Assembly: GCA_913043015.1 (NCBI GenBank)
Contig: CAJWKX010000022.1
Span: 1 to 10,783, forward strand
Source of the DNA: an uncultured Candidatus Pelagibacter sp.
Lineage (GTDB): Bacteria > Pseudomonadota > Alphaproteobacteria > Pelagibacterales > Pelagibacteraceae
Reading direction: 5' to 3'
DNA length: 10,783 nt
Every line of letters begins with the position of its first letter. Position 1 is the stretch's first letter. The notes under the pieces are model-generated. The model made no database searches. It had not been told where the DNA came from and saw only the letters and a list, made by a program, of their open reading frames with translations. Shown here in pieces: positions 1 through 8,973 of this stretch. A program made the position numbers and the translations under genes.

Positions 1-37
1 ACAGGTACCGTGGGTTCGAATCCCACTCTCTCCGCCA
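1..37 (+). tRNA. tRNA-Ser, 3' end only (5' part outside window)
   Basis: The T arm is clear: stem GTGGG (10-14), loop TTCGAAT (15-21), stem CCCAC (22-26). It is followed by the 3' acceptor strand TCTCTCC (27-33), a G discriminator at 34 and an encoded CCA at 35-37. A G at the discriminator position together with an acceptor strand that would pair with GGAGAGA is characteristic of bacterial tRNA-Ser; tRNA-Leu and tRNA-Tyr carry A there. Bases 1-9 would be the end of the long variable arm expected of a class II tRNA. The anticodon lies before the window, so the isoacceptor cannot be named. Confidence 0.88.
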
Positions 38-39
38 GA

Positions 40-73
40 TTCATTTTTATTGATGAAAAAAGAGTTTTTTTTT
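40..73 (+). terminator. possible weak terminator after tRNA-Ser
   Basis: Just after the tRNA, TTCAT (40-44) can pair with ATGAA (53-57). A second, A/T-only hairpin is possible between the A run at 56-61 and the T run beginning at 65. The segment ends in nine consecutive T (65-73), as expected for a Rho-independent terminator, but the stems are weak and lack GC pairs. In so AT-rich a genome this could be chance. Confidence 0.3.
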
Positions 74-163
74 ATGAAATTTAATAAATACAAAACCAAA
101 TTTTTATTTGAGAGATAATGATTGATTACCAACATAAATTCGATGTATACGCCATAGTTAATT

Positions 164-2282
<2,119 letters not shown>

Positions 2283-2284
2283 TA

Positions 2285-3565
2285 ATGAAGTTTTTTAAAA
2301 CTTCAAAAGCTTACTATTTAAATAAATCCACTTATATAAATTTACGATGGATTGCAATTATTGGTCAATTTATAACAATAAATTCAGTTAAATTTATTTT
2401 TAACTTTGAATATAATTATTTTTTAGCAAACTTTATAGTTTTTTTAGGTGCTTTAAGTAATTTATTTTTAATATATTTCTATAATAAACCACAAATAACA
2501 AATAGATCATCGTTTAATTTTCTGTTTATTGATATAACTCAATTAAGCTTTCTATTTTATCTTTCTGGTGGAGTTTTAAATCCTTTTTCAATTTTTTTAT
2601 TAATTCCAAGTGTTTTTTCTTCATCTAATTTAGATATTAGAACTAACTTAACTTTAATTTTAGTAACAATATTATCTATAATTTTCTTAACATTTTTTTA
2701 TAAAGATTTACCATATCCACTTAATGAAAATATAATTGTAAATGAATATTATTATTATGCTATTCCGTTAGCATTAATAATTGCATTAGTTTTTTTAAAT
2801 TATTTTGCGATAACATTTGGTAGAGAATCTCGCTTAAGAAAAGAAGCTTTGGATAAAATTCAAGAAGTTATTGCAAAGGAACATGAGTTAGTTTCTCTTG
2901 GAGGTCAAGCAGCCGCAGCCGCTCATTCGCTTGGAACTCCTTTATCAACAATTAAGATTATTTCTCAAGAGTTGCTTGATCAATTTAAAGCCGATGAAGA
3001 TATAAATAAAGATCTTGAACTATTAGTTAGTCAAGTTGAAAGATGTAATGAAATCTTAAAAAAACTAACATTAAACCCTACCATAGAAGATGATTTTATA
3101 GATAAAGATTTATCTTTAGCCGAATACGTTGATCAAATTGTTAAGTCTTTCAAAGAGATTTCTGATAAAAAATTTATTGTAAATCTTGAACAAAATTTAA
3201 ATTCATTTCAAATAAAAAAACCAATAGAAATAGTTTATGGAATCAGAAACTTTATTGGAAATGCAAATAAATTTTCAAAAGAAAAAATTTACATCACTTT
3301 AAAAAGTGATAGTGAAAATTCTGAAATTATTATAGAAGATGATGGCGAAGGGTATCCAAAAGATATTTTAAATAAAATTGGAGAGCCTTATATAAAATCA
3401 CTTAAAACATATGATAATTCAAAATCTGGATTAGGACTTGGTATATTTATTGGAAAAACTTTATTAGAAAAAAATCGAGCAGAATTATTATGTAGAAATT
3501 CTAAAACTAGAAGAGGCGCAGAAGTAAATATTATATGGAATAATAAGGATTTAATTAAAATTTAA
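2285..3565 (+). CDS. regB: RegB/PrrB-type redox-sensing membrane histidine kinase
   Basis: Inner-membrane sensor kinase of the RegB/PrrB/ActS family, which in other alphaproteobacteria phosphorylates RegA/PrrA in response to redox state. The N-terminal half (about 20-175) is hydrophobic with around six membrane segments. It carries GGVLNPF (95-101), matching the family's quinone-binding GGxxNPF motif. The dimerisation/phosphorylation helix contains [10 protein letters not shown] with phosphorylatable H214. QVERCNEIL (250-258) includes C254, aligned with the family's redox-active cysteine. ATP-binding boxes follow: N box NFIGNANKF (322-330), G1 EDDGEGYP (351-358) and G2 SGLGLG (381-386). Serine replaces the usual glutamate after H214. 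The gene starts two bases after the gyrB stop with no ribosome site of its own, so coupled translation is likely. No RegA gene is adjacent. The stop codon overlaps that of convergent cobT. Confidence 0.92.
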   Translation: MKFFKTSKAYYLNKSTYINLRWIAIIGQFITINSVKFIFNFEYNYFLANFIVFLGALSNLFLIYFYNKPQITNRSSFNFLFIDITQLSFLFYLSGGVLNPFSIFLLIPSVFSSSNLDIRTNLTLILVTILSIIFLTFFYKDLPYPLNENIIVNEYYYYAIPLALIIALVFLNYFAITFGRESRLRKEALDKIQEVIAKEHELVSLGGQAAAAAHSLGTPLSTIKIISQELLDQFKADEDINKDLELLVSQVERCNEILKKLTLNPTIEDDFIDKDLSLAEYVDQIVKSFKEISDKKFIVNLEQNLNSFQIKKPIEIVYGIRNFIGNANKFSKEKIYITLKSDSENSEIIIEDDGEGYPKDILNKIGEPYIKSLKTYDNSKSGLGLGIFIGKTLLEKNRAELLCRNSKTRRGAEVNIIWNNKDLIKI

Positions 3566-5364
3566 TGAAGTTTTTTTTTGTTATCAAATAAATCACTTAT
3601 CTGACTGATCATAACATCGCCTAATTCTTGAACGTCTGTAATTTTTATTGATTTGTTATAATATCTTGTAACATCATGACCAATTCCAATAGCTAAAATT
3701 TCAATATTGCTTTTATTTTCAATAAATTTGACAATTTTTTTTAAATGTTTTTCTAAAAAGTCACCAGAATTTACTGACAATGTTGAGTCGTCAACTGGGG
3801 CACCATCTGAAATAACCATCAATATTTTTCTTTCTTCTTTTCTTTTTTTTAATCTATTAAATGCCCATAAAATTGCTTCACCATCAATATTTTCTTTAAG
3901 CAAACCTTCTTTAAGCATTAAACCTAAATTTTTTTTAGATTGTCTCCAATGAGTATCAGCTCCTTTGTAAATAATATGTCTTAAATCGTTTAATCTACCA
4001 GGTTTTTTTGGTTTATTACTTTTATTCCATTCTTCTCTGCTTTTGCCACCTTTCCAATTTTTTGTTGTGAAACCAAGAATTTCAACTTTTACAGAACATC
4101 TTTCCAATGTTCTTGATAAAATATCTGCGCAAATAGCAGCAATTGTGATTGGTCTTCCTCTCATTGATCCAGAATTATCTATTAAAAGTGTAACAACTGT
4201 ATCTTTAAAATCTAAATCTTTTTCTTTTTTGAATGATAAAGAATTATAAGGATCCATTATAATTCTAGTTAATTTTGAACTATCCAGTAAACCTTCTTCA
4301 AGATCAAATTCCCAATCTCTATTTTGTTTTGCTAATAGCTGTCGTTGAAGTTTATTAGCAAGTTTTGTAATCAAATCATGAAAGCCAATTAGTTGTTGAT
4401 CTAAATTTTTTCTTAACTTAGATATTTCTTCTTTACTCTCTAAATTTTCAGCCATAGCTATTTCGTCATATTGGCCTGTAAAAATTTTATATTCTCTGTC
4501 CTCAATATTTGCATTCATCTTTTGAATTACCGTTTCAGAACTTTGTTTGTCTGAGTCTGTATCTACAAATTGTTCATCAATTCTGTATTCATCTAAGTCA
4601 TAATCTGCATCAATTCCATTTTGATCTTGTTCTAGTTGATTTTTTTCTTGATCCTCTTGAGATTCTTTTTCAGCATCTCTATTTGGATTGTTATCCTGTT
4701 CATTCTCATTTTGATGATTTTCTTCTTCGGCACCATCATTTTCAGATTTAAAAATCTCCATTTCTTGCAATAATTTAGAGAATTTTGAATTATAGATTTC
4801 TTGATTTTCAAGATTTTTGTTTAAATAATTCAAGTGATTGCCTAAGGATGTTTTAAAATCATTTTCCCAAAAACTCAAAATTTTTTCTGATAATGGATTT
4901 AACTTTATATCGAAAAAATTCTTTAGCATATAAAGTTCAAAAGCTTCAGAAATACTAACATCTTCTCTAGTTTTAAGCTGATCTTTTCGTTTTATAGCTA
5001 TTTTATGATTATAATTTTCTTTCAAATTTTTAGATATTCCTTTAAGCATTTTAGTACCTAGTAATTCATACCTAATTCTTTCTGAAATATTATATAGTGA
5101 TCTACATGAAGAATTTCTTGGTAAATTTTTTTTGTATATTTCTTTATTTGAAAATTTTCTTTTTAAAGCTTCTGAATCTGTTTCTGCTCTTAGCTTAATA
5201 TAATCTTGTTTACTACTTAGATTATCTAATTCAAAAAAATTATAATTTTTAGAGCTTAAATTTTTTATTAATTCATTTTCAATCCTATATTCGTCTGAAA
5301 TTACTTTTATTGTTGAAATGAGAGCTTTTTTAAATTTTTCTTTTAAATTATCTTCTTTATTCAT
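3562..5364 (-). CDS. cobT: CobT-like VWA/MIDAS subunit (aerobic cobaltochelatase type)
   Basis: Resembles CobT, which with the AAA+ protein CobS forms the chelatase motor that works with CobN to insert cobalt into hydrogenobyrinic acid a,c-diamide. The family's features are all present: an N-terminal helical region (1-200), a highly acidic D/E/N/Q-rich linker (about 206-275), and a C-terminal von Willebrand A domain. The MIDAS motif DNSGS is at 396-400, with SDGAPVDD at 519-526. The end, AIGIGHDV (558-565) followed by the DVQELGDVM segment, is also CobT-like. At 600 residues it is near the usual family length. The ATG directly follows the cobS stop with no gap, which argues for coupled translation. 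No CobN or other cobalamin gene is in the window, so a role in cobalamin synthesis here is not established. The 3' end shares TTAA with the regB stop. Confidence 0.93.
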   Translation of the reverse strand: MNKEDNLKEKFKKALISTIKVISDEYRIENELIKNLSSKNYNFFELDNLSSKQDYIKLRAETDSEALKRKFSNKEIYKKNLPRNSSCRSLYNISERIRYELLGTKMLKGISKNLKENYNHKIAIKRKDQLKTREDVSISEAFELYMLKNFFDIKLNPLSEKILSFWENDFKTSLGNHLNYLNKNLENQEIYNSKFSKLLQEMEIFKSENDGAEEENHQNENEQDNNPNRDAEKESQEDQEKNQLEQDQNGIDADYDLDEYRIDEQFVDTDSDKQSSETVIQKMNANIEDREYKIFTGQYDEIAMAENLESKEEISKLRKNLDQQLIGFHDLITKLANKLQRQLLAKQNRDWEFDLEEGLLDSSKLTRIIMDPYNSLSFKKEKDLDFKDTVVTLLIDNSGSMRGRPITIAAICADILSRTLERCSVKVEILGFTTKNWKGGKSREEWNKSNKPKKPGRLNDLRHIIYKGADTHWRQSKKNLGLMLKEGLLKENIDGEAILWAFNRLKKRKEERKILMVISDGAPVDDSTLSVNSGDFLEKHLKKIVKFIENKSNIEILAIGIGHDVTRYYNKSIKITDVQELGDVMISQISDLFDNKKKLH

Positions 5365-6339
5365 TTAAATCTGATCATTTATCAATGACTCAGGTAAATC
5401 CTCTCCAAAACATCTTTGATAATATTCAGCAATTGTGTTTTTTTCTATCTCGTCACATTTATTTAAAAAAGTAACTCTAAAAGCATATCCTGTATCTTTA
5501 AAGATTTCTGAATTTTCTGCCCAATATAATATTGTTCGCGGACTCATTACTGTTGAAATATCTCCGGCCATAAAACCTTTTCTAGTCAAAGACGCAACTT
5601 TAATCATGTTTGCTACTTTTTCTTTACCTTTTGCATTGTTTAAATCTTTATTTTTTGCAAGAATTATTTCCATTTCTTTTTCTAAGCTTAAATAGTTTAA
5701 AGTTGTAACAATATTCCATCTATCCATCTGTGCTTGATTAATTTGCTGCGTACCAGCGTAGAGACCTGTTGTATCTCCTAATCCAATTGTATTTGCTGTT
5801 GCAAACAATCTAAAAAATTCATTTTGTTTTACTACCTTATTTTTATCTAAAAGAGTAAAATACCCATCACTTTCCAAAATCCTTTGCAGTACAAATAGGA
5901 CATCAGGGCGACCTGCGTCATACTCATCAAAAACTAAAGCAACTGGGTTTTGGAATGCCCAAGGCAAAATTCCTTCTTTAAATTCTGTAACTTGTTTACC
6001 ATCTTTAATTATAATTGCGTCTTTTCCAATTAAGTCAATTCTACTAATATGTGAGTCGAGGTTTATTCTTAAACATGGCCAATTCAAACGTGCAGCCACC
6101 TGAGTTATGTGAGTGCTTTTTCCTGTACCATGGTACCCATGTACAATCACTTTTTTGTTATAATTAAAGCCACTAAGAATTGCTAGCGTAGTATCTCTAT
6201 CAAATTTATAATCTTTATCTATTTCTGGAACAAATTCATTTTTTTTTGAAAAAGCATTTACTTCCATATCACTATCAATACCGAAACTCTGCTTAACTGA
6301 TATTCTAATATCTGGTTTTATATTTAAATTAGGTGTCAA
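5365..6339 (-). CDS. cobS: CobS-like AAA+ ATPase (aerobic cobaltochelatase type)
   Basis: AAA+ ATPase of the CobS family, the hexameric motor partner of CobT. The N-terminus has the family segment SVKQSFGIDSDMEV (14-27). Walker A is GYHGTGKST (68-76, K74) and Walker B is ALVFDEYD (134-141). The sensor-1 region FATANT holds N183, the arginine-finger segment QMDRW holds R207, and sensor-2 SPRTILYW holds R268. All catalytic positions look intact, and 324 residues is normal for the family. Sequence identity to typical alphaproteobacterial CobS is visibly high even though the genome is very AT-rich, indicating strong purifying selection. Its first 11 bases overlap the end of the upstream J-domain gene, and its stop abuts the cobT start, so the three genes form one tightly coupled unit. 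The biochemical substrate in this organism is uncertain without CobN in view. Confidence 0.95.
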   Translation of the reverse strand: MTPNLNIKPDIRISVKQSFGIDSDMEVNAFSKKNEFVPEIDKDYKFDRDTTLAILSGFNYNKKVIVHGYHGTGKSTHITQVAARLNWPCLRINLDSHISRIDLIGKDAIIIKDGKQVTEFKEGILPWAFQNPVALVFDEYDAGRPDVLFVLQRILESDGYFTLLDKNKVVKQNEFFRLFATANTIGLGDTTGLYAGTQQINQAQMDRWNIVTTLNYLSLEKEMEIILAKNKDLNNAKGKEKVANMIKVASLTRKGFMAGDISTVMSPRTILYWAENSEIFKDTGYAFRVTFLNKCDEIEKNTIAEYYQRCFGEDLPESLINDQI

Positions 6340-6856
6340 TTTTTATCCTATAAGTATTTTTTAGCTGTGTATAAGCTAAAGTTATAACTTTAAGCTTATC
6401 TTCATATTTTTTATTTCCCAAATTCATATCAGGGTGAAATTTTTTGACAAGTTTTTTAAACTTTTCTTGGATCTTCTCCCATTTTAACCCCACAGGTAAG
6501 CCAAAAATACTAAAAGCTTTAACATCATTATGACTGAATTTAAATTGTTTCATGTGGTCAAATTGACTATTAAACTTAGATTTTTCTATTTTATCTCTCA
6601 AAGTATTATTCCAAAGAATTTTAAAAAAATTATCCGAAGAACTAAAACATTGTGTAGTTTTATGCCATGTCATATCTGACTTTATAAACTCACATATTTG
6701 TTCCTCACTCATTCCAGAAAAATAATTCCAATTTTTATTGAATTCTTTTACGTGTGATAAACAAAGTAGTCTAAAATTTTTACTATTATCTTTTTCAACT
6801 GGAGCTTTGTACTCTCCAATTTCTGAACAATTATTCCAGTCACAAATATTTTTCAT
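6329..6856 (-). CDS. J-domain protein with N-terminal Cys/His motif, first gene of the cobST operon
   Basis: A 175-residue protein with a C-terminal J domain (about 113-170). The diagnostic HPD tripeptide (141-143), in context KKFHPDMN, is used by DnaJ-family proteins to stimulate Hsp70 (DnaK) ATPase. The N-terminal part has C5, C10, C32 and H35, a spacing that could bind one metal ion, probably zinc. It continues with an aromatic segment NWNYFSGMS (42-50). It lacks the G/F region, the zinc-finger repeats and the C-terminal substrate domain of true DnaJ, so it is a specialised co-chaperone, not dnaJ. From general knowledge, a similar J-domain protein sits beside cobS in many alphaproteobacteria. 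It overlaps cobS by 11 bases and starts 20 bases from divergent bolA. A role in assembling or targeting the CobS/CobT machine is inferred from position only. Confidence 0.85.
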   Translation of the reverse strand: MKNICDWNNCSEIGEYKAPVEKDNSKNFRLLCLSHVKEFNKNWNYFSGMSEEQICEFIKSDMTWHKTTQCFSSSDNFFKILWNNTLRDKIEKSKFNSQFDHMKQFKFSHNDVKAFSIFGLPVGLKWEKIQEKFKKLVKKFHPDMNLGNKKYEDKLKVITLAYTQLKNTYRIKIDT

Positions 6857-6876
6857 GATATATATTATTATAAATT
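6857..6876. promoter_or_regulatory. 20-base divergent gap between J-domain/cobST operon and bolA
   Basis: The gap is A/T except for one G. On the minus strand a perfect TATAAT occupies 6867-6872, leaving only 10 bases before the ATG. On the plus strand TATTAT (6863-6868) leaves 8 bases before the bolA ATG. With standard spacing both transcripts would start within a few bases of their start codons, so both may be leaderless or nearly so. No good -35 box is evident on either side, and any -35 would lie inside the opposite gene. The placement is striking, but AT-only DNA makes -10 matches easy. Confidence 0.4.
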
Positions 6877-7137
6877 ATGCATATAAATCAATTAATAAAA
6901 ATTGTAAAAACAAAAATTAATCAAAATATATCTTGTGAAAAAATTGAGATTGAAGATAAAACTTTTTTACACAAAAGTCACCAAACACACCAACAAGGAA
7001 AATTTCACATTAAACTAAAAATTAATTCTTTATATTTAAAAAAAATAAGCAAAATTGAATCTTCTAAAATAATTTATAAAATTTTAGGAGAAGAATTAAA
7101 AATATATATACATTCAATAGAAATCTTAATCGATTAA
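6877..7137 (+). CDS. bolA: BolA family protein
   Basis: A small BolA-fold protein. In other bacteria BolA proteins form complexes with monothiol glutaredoxins around a shared [2Fe-2S] cluster and affect iron-sulfur trafficking and stress morphology. Length (86 residues) and architecture fit. An N-terminal helix is followed by a strand and the loop KTFLHKSHQTH, with candidate ligand or turn histidines H32 and H35. Then come GKFHIKLKI (41-49, with the family FH pair at 43-44), an S/K-rich helix segment, and the C-terminal IHSIEI with H79, the near-invariant BolA histidine. The ATG at 6877 is the only sensible start; no Shine-Dalgarno site fits in the gap. It is divergent from the J-domain/cobST operon, and its last 12 bases overlap convergent aroB. 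Paralogue type (BolA versus IbaG-like) is not resolved by eye. Confidence 0.85.
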   Translation: MHINQLIKIVKTKINQNISCEKIEIEDKTFLHKSHQTHQQGKFHIKLKINSLYLKKISKIESSKIIYKILGEELKIYIHSIEILID

Positions 7138-8232
7138 TTCCTTTTTAAAAAAACTTCGGATTTTATTAATTTTAAAATTTGAATTTATTATAGGATAGCC
7201 AATATTTTTTAATAATATTAAGTTTATATTATTTGAATTATTTTTCTTATCTGATTTCATAAAATTTAAAATTGAATCAATATTTTTTTTACTAATAAAT
7301 TTTCTTAAATTATTAGGTAAATTTGAACTACTAATATGTGATGCTATTTGATTGTAATTTTTTTTTATTAAAAATTTATTTTCTAAACTAAATCTAGCGG
7401 CACTTTTAATACCTAAAATTACTGCTTCACCATGATTAAGTTTTTTTGAATATCCAAGTGCTGCTTCATATGCATGAGCAAAAGTATGACCTAGATTTAA
7501 TACTTTTCTAATGTTTTTTTCTTTCTCATCTATTTGCACAATCTTTCTTTTAATTTTACAACTATCTGCAATGGCTTTTTCAATATAAGGGCTTTGTAAA
7601 TTTAAAATTTTAAATTTGTTTTTATTCAAGAAGTTAAATGTTTTTTTTTTAGCAATTAATGAATGTTTAAAAATTTCACCATATCCGCATAAAATTTCTC
7701 TTCTAGGAAGTGATTTTAATAAATTTATATCAGAAACAACTAAATCAGGTTGAAAAAAGGCACCAATTAAATTTTTGCCATACTTATTGTTAATTCCAGT
7801 TTTTCCTCCAATTGAAGAATCTACTTGTGCAAGTAAGGTTGTGGGAATATTAATAAATTTAAGACCTCTTTTAAAGATACTTGCTGCAAAACCTGTAACA
7901 TCACCTGTTACACCGCCACCTAAAGAAATAAGACAGTCATTTCTATTAAAATTATTTTTAAAAAGTTTATCTAAAATTTTATTTACACTTACTTGATTTT
8001 TATTTTTTTCGCTCGGATAAAATAAGTGAATTAGTTTTGTTTTGCATGGAATTTTGTTTTTTAATATTAACAAATTTTTTTTTGGTACTTTTTTATCAGC
8101 AACAATTAAACATTTATCAAAGTTAATATTATTTGATCGTATAATACTTGATATATTTTTTAAAATATTAGATCCAATAATAATTGGATAATTTTTAGAA
8201 TTTGTTCTAATGACCAATTTAATTTTTTTCAT
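7126..8232 (-). CDS. aroB: 3-dehydroquinate synthase
   Basis: Second enzyme of the shikimate pathway, converting DAHP to 3-dehydroquinate using NAD+ and a divalent metal. The NAD-binding stretch GGGVTGDVTGF (105-115) is followed by the signature IPTTLLAQVDSSIGGKTG (129-146). Metal ligands are recognisable as E186 (in GYGEIFKH), H249 (in LNLGHTF) and H267 (in NHGEA). At 368 residues it is a normal length and appears intact. It begins inside the end of aroK, with a 14-base overlap, so the two are translated as a coupled pair in the order aroK-aroB. Its stop lies within the convergent bolA, a 12-base overlap. The reading frame is very rich in Lys, Asn and Ile, in keeping with the base composition of the genome. 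Confidence 0.96.
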   Translation of the reverse strand: MKKIKLVIRTNSKNYPIIIGSNILKNISSIIRSNNINFDKCLIVADKKVPKKNLLILKNKIPCKTKLIHLFYPSEKNKNQVSVNKILDKLFKNNFNRNDCLISLGGGVTGDVTGFAASIFKRGLKFINIPTTLLAQVDSSIGGKTGINNKYGKNLIGAFFQPDLVVSDINLLKSLPRREILCGYGEIFKHSLIAKKKTFNFLNKNKFKILNLQSPYIEKAIADSCKIKRKIVQIDEKEKNIRKVLNLGHTFAHAYEAALGYSKKLNHGEAVILGIKSAARFSLENKFLIKKNYNQIASHISSSNLPNNLRKFISKKNIDSILNFMKSDKKNNSNNINLILLKNIGYPIINSNFKINKIRSFFKKELID

Positions 8233-8731
8233 AAATATCTTTAATTTTTTTTACTATCTCATCTTTAGAAAATTTTTCACAGTTTATTTTATAATTGGCC
8301 ATTGAGTATATTTTTGATCGCTCAGAAATTATTTTTTTAATTTGATTTTCAGTTAAATTGAATGCGATAGGTCGTTTTTTGCTTCTTTTTATACGATTAA
8401 TTAATGTTGAATTATTCCAATCTAACCAAAAGGAAATATGATTTGATAAAACTTCGTTTCTTATATTGTCATTGATAAATCCACCGCCTCCTAAAGATAT
8501 AATTTTTTTGTTTGATCCAAGTAATTTAAGAGTAATCTTTTCCTCTATTTTTCTAAAACAAATCTCCCCCTTTTTTTCAAAAATTTCCGATATTTTGCAT
8601 CCTTCTTCTTTTTCAATAATTTCATCAACATCATTCAATTCTATATTTAAATTTTTAGACAAAAGATGTCCAATTGTTGATTTTCCAGAGCCCATCATGC
8701 CTAGTAAAACAAGATTGTTATTTGATTTCAT
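8219..8731 (-). CDS. aroK: shikimate kinase
   Basis: Phosphorylates shikimate to shikimate-3-phosphate with ATP in the cytoplasm. The Walker A motif GMMGSGKST is at 11-19 (K17). The substrate-binding DVD pair is D34/D36. R60 lies in the CFRKIEE segment, the glycine-rich LGGGGF loop is at 80-85, and the lid arginine R120 is in KKRPIAF. R138 in SERSKIY corresponds to the conserved adenine-stacking or phosphate-contacting position. At 170 residues the length is standard for the AroK/AroL family. The ATG at 8731 is the only start compatible with the P-loop distance; AAAGAA a few bases upstream is a weak ribosome site. It overlaps downstream aroB by 14 bases and diverges from the small membrane protein gene on the other strand. 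Confidence 0.95.
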   Translation of the reverse strand: MKSNNNLVLLGMMGSGKSTIGHLLSKNLNIELNDVDEIIEKEEGCKISEIFEKKGEICFRKIEEKITLKLLGSNKKIISLGGGGFINDNIRNEVLSNHISFWLDWNNSTLINRIKRSKKRPIAFNLTENQIKKIISERSKIYSMANYKINCEKFSKDEIVKKIKDIYEKN

Positions 8732-8787
8732 ATGTTCTTTATTGAAAAAACATAAATATGTCTTAATTTGAAATTATTTAACGGTAT
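8732..8787. promoter_or_regulatory. divergent intergenic region, aroK versus small membrane protein gene
   Basis: This 56-base gap must hold start signals for the aroK-aroB operon (minus strand) and the plus-strand membrane/exported protein genes. It contains an inverted repeat ACATA-AA-TATGT (8750-8761) near its centre that could be an operator or simply chance. TTGAAA occurs twice on the plus strand (8742-8747 and 8768-8773), but no convincing -10 box sits at the right distance. I therefore do not assign individual promoters. Confidence 0.35.
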
Positions 8788-8973
8788 ATGCAATTTGAAA
8801 AAAAAACAAGAGCTGGAAGCACAAGGGATATAATAAAATTATTTATCAAAATTATTTTAATTTGTCTAGTATTGCTAATAGCTGTTATTTTAATTGATAG
8901 AATTGATTTTCCATCACCTATTAAAAAAATTGAAAAAGTAATTTCTAATGAAAATTTTGAAATTGTTAAATAA
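8788..8973 (+). CDS. small single-pass membrane protein, function unknown
   Basis: A 61-residue protein with a basic N-terminus (KKTRAGSTRD, 5-14), one strongly hydrophobic segment (about 17-37), and a short tail with the motif IDFPSP (39-44) followed by a charged stretch. The basic N-terminus predicts that the tail faces the periplasm. I treat it as a real gene because it has a sensible membrane topology and fills the space between aroK and the exported protein gene. It also overlaps the latter by 26 bases in the manner of a translationally coupled pair. A frame on the opposite strand of the same DNA is less plausible. No function can be assigned; its partner is probably the exported protein that follows. 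Confidence 0.62.
   Translation: MQFEKKTRAGSTRDIIKLFIKIILICLVLLIAVILIDRIDFPSPIKKIEKVISNENFEIVK

Noticed and set aside
1..37. tRNA 3' end as an integration (att) site
   Set aside because: No integrase, phage gene or repeated copy of the tRNA end is present; the next gene is gyrB.
3571..3579. Run of nine T just after the regB stop as a terminator
   Set aside because: It encodes a Lys run in cobT on the other strand and has no convincing stem before it.
3707..4751. Several plus-strand open frames opposite cobT
   Set aside because: All are mirror frames of the conserved CobT coding sequence; hydrophobic or Ser-rich composition reflects antisense Lys/Glu codons.
5435..5695. Plus-strand open frame opposite cobS
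   Set aside because: Antisense to the conserved C-terminal half of CobS.
6738..6920. Plus-strand open frame opposite the J-domain gene, running into bolA
   Set aside because: Overlaps two better-supported genes and has no family features.
7775..8771. Plus-strand open frames opposite aroB and aroK
   Set aside because: Antisense to the dehydroquinate synthase and shikimate kinase signature motifs.
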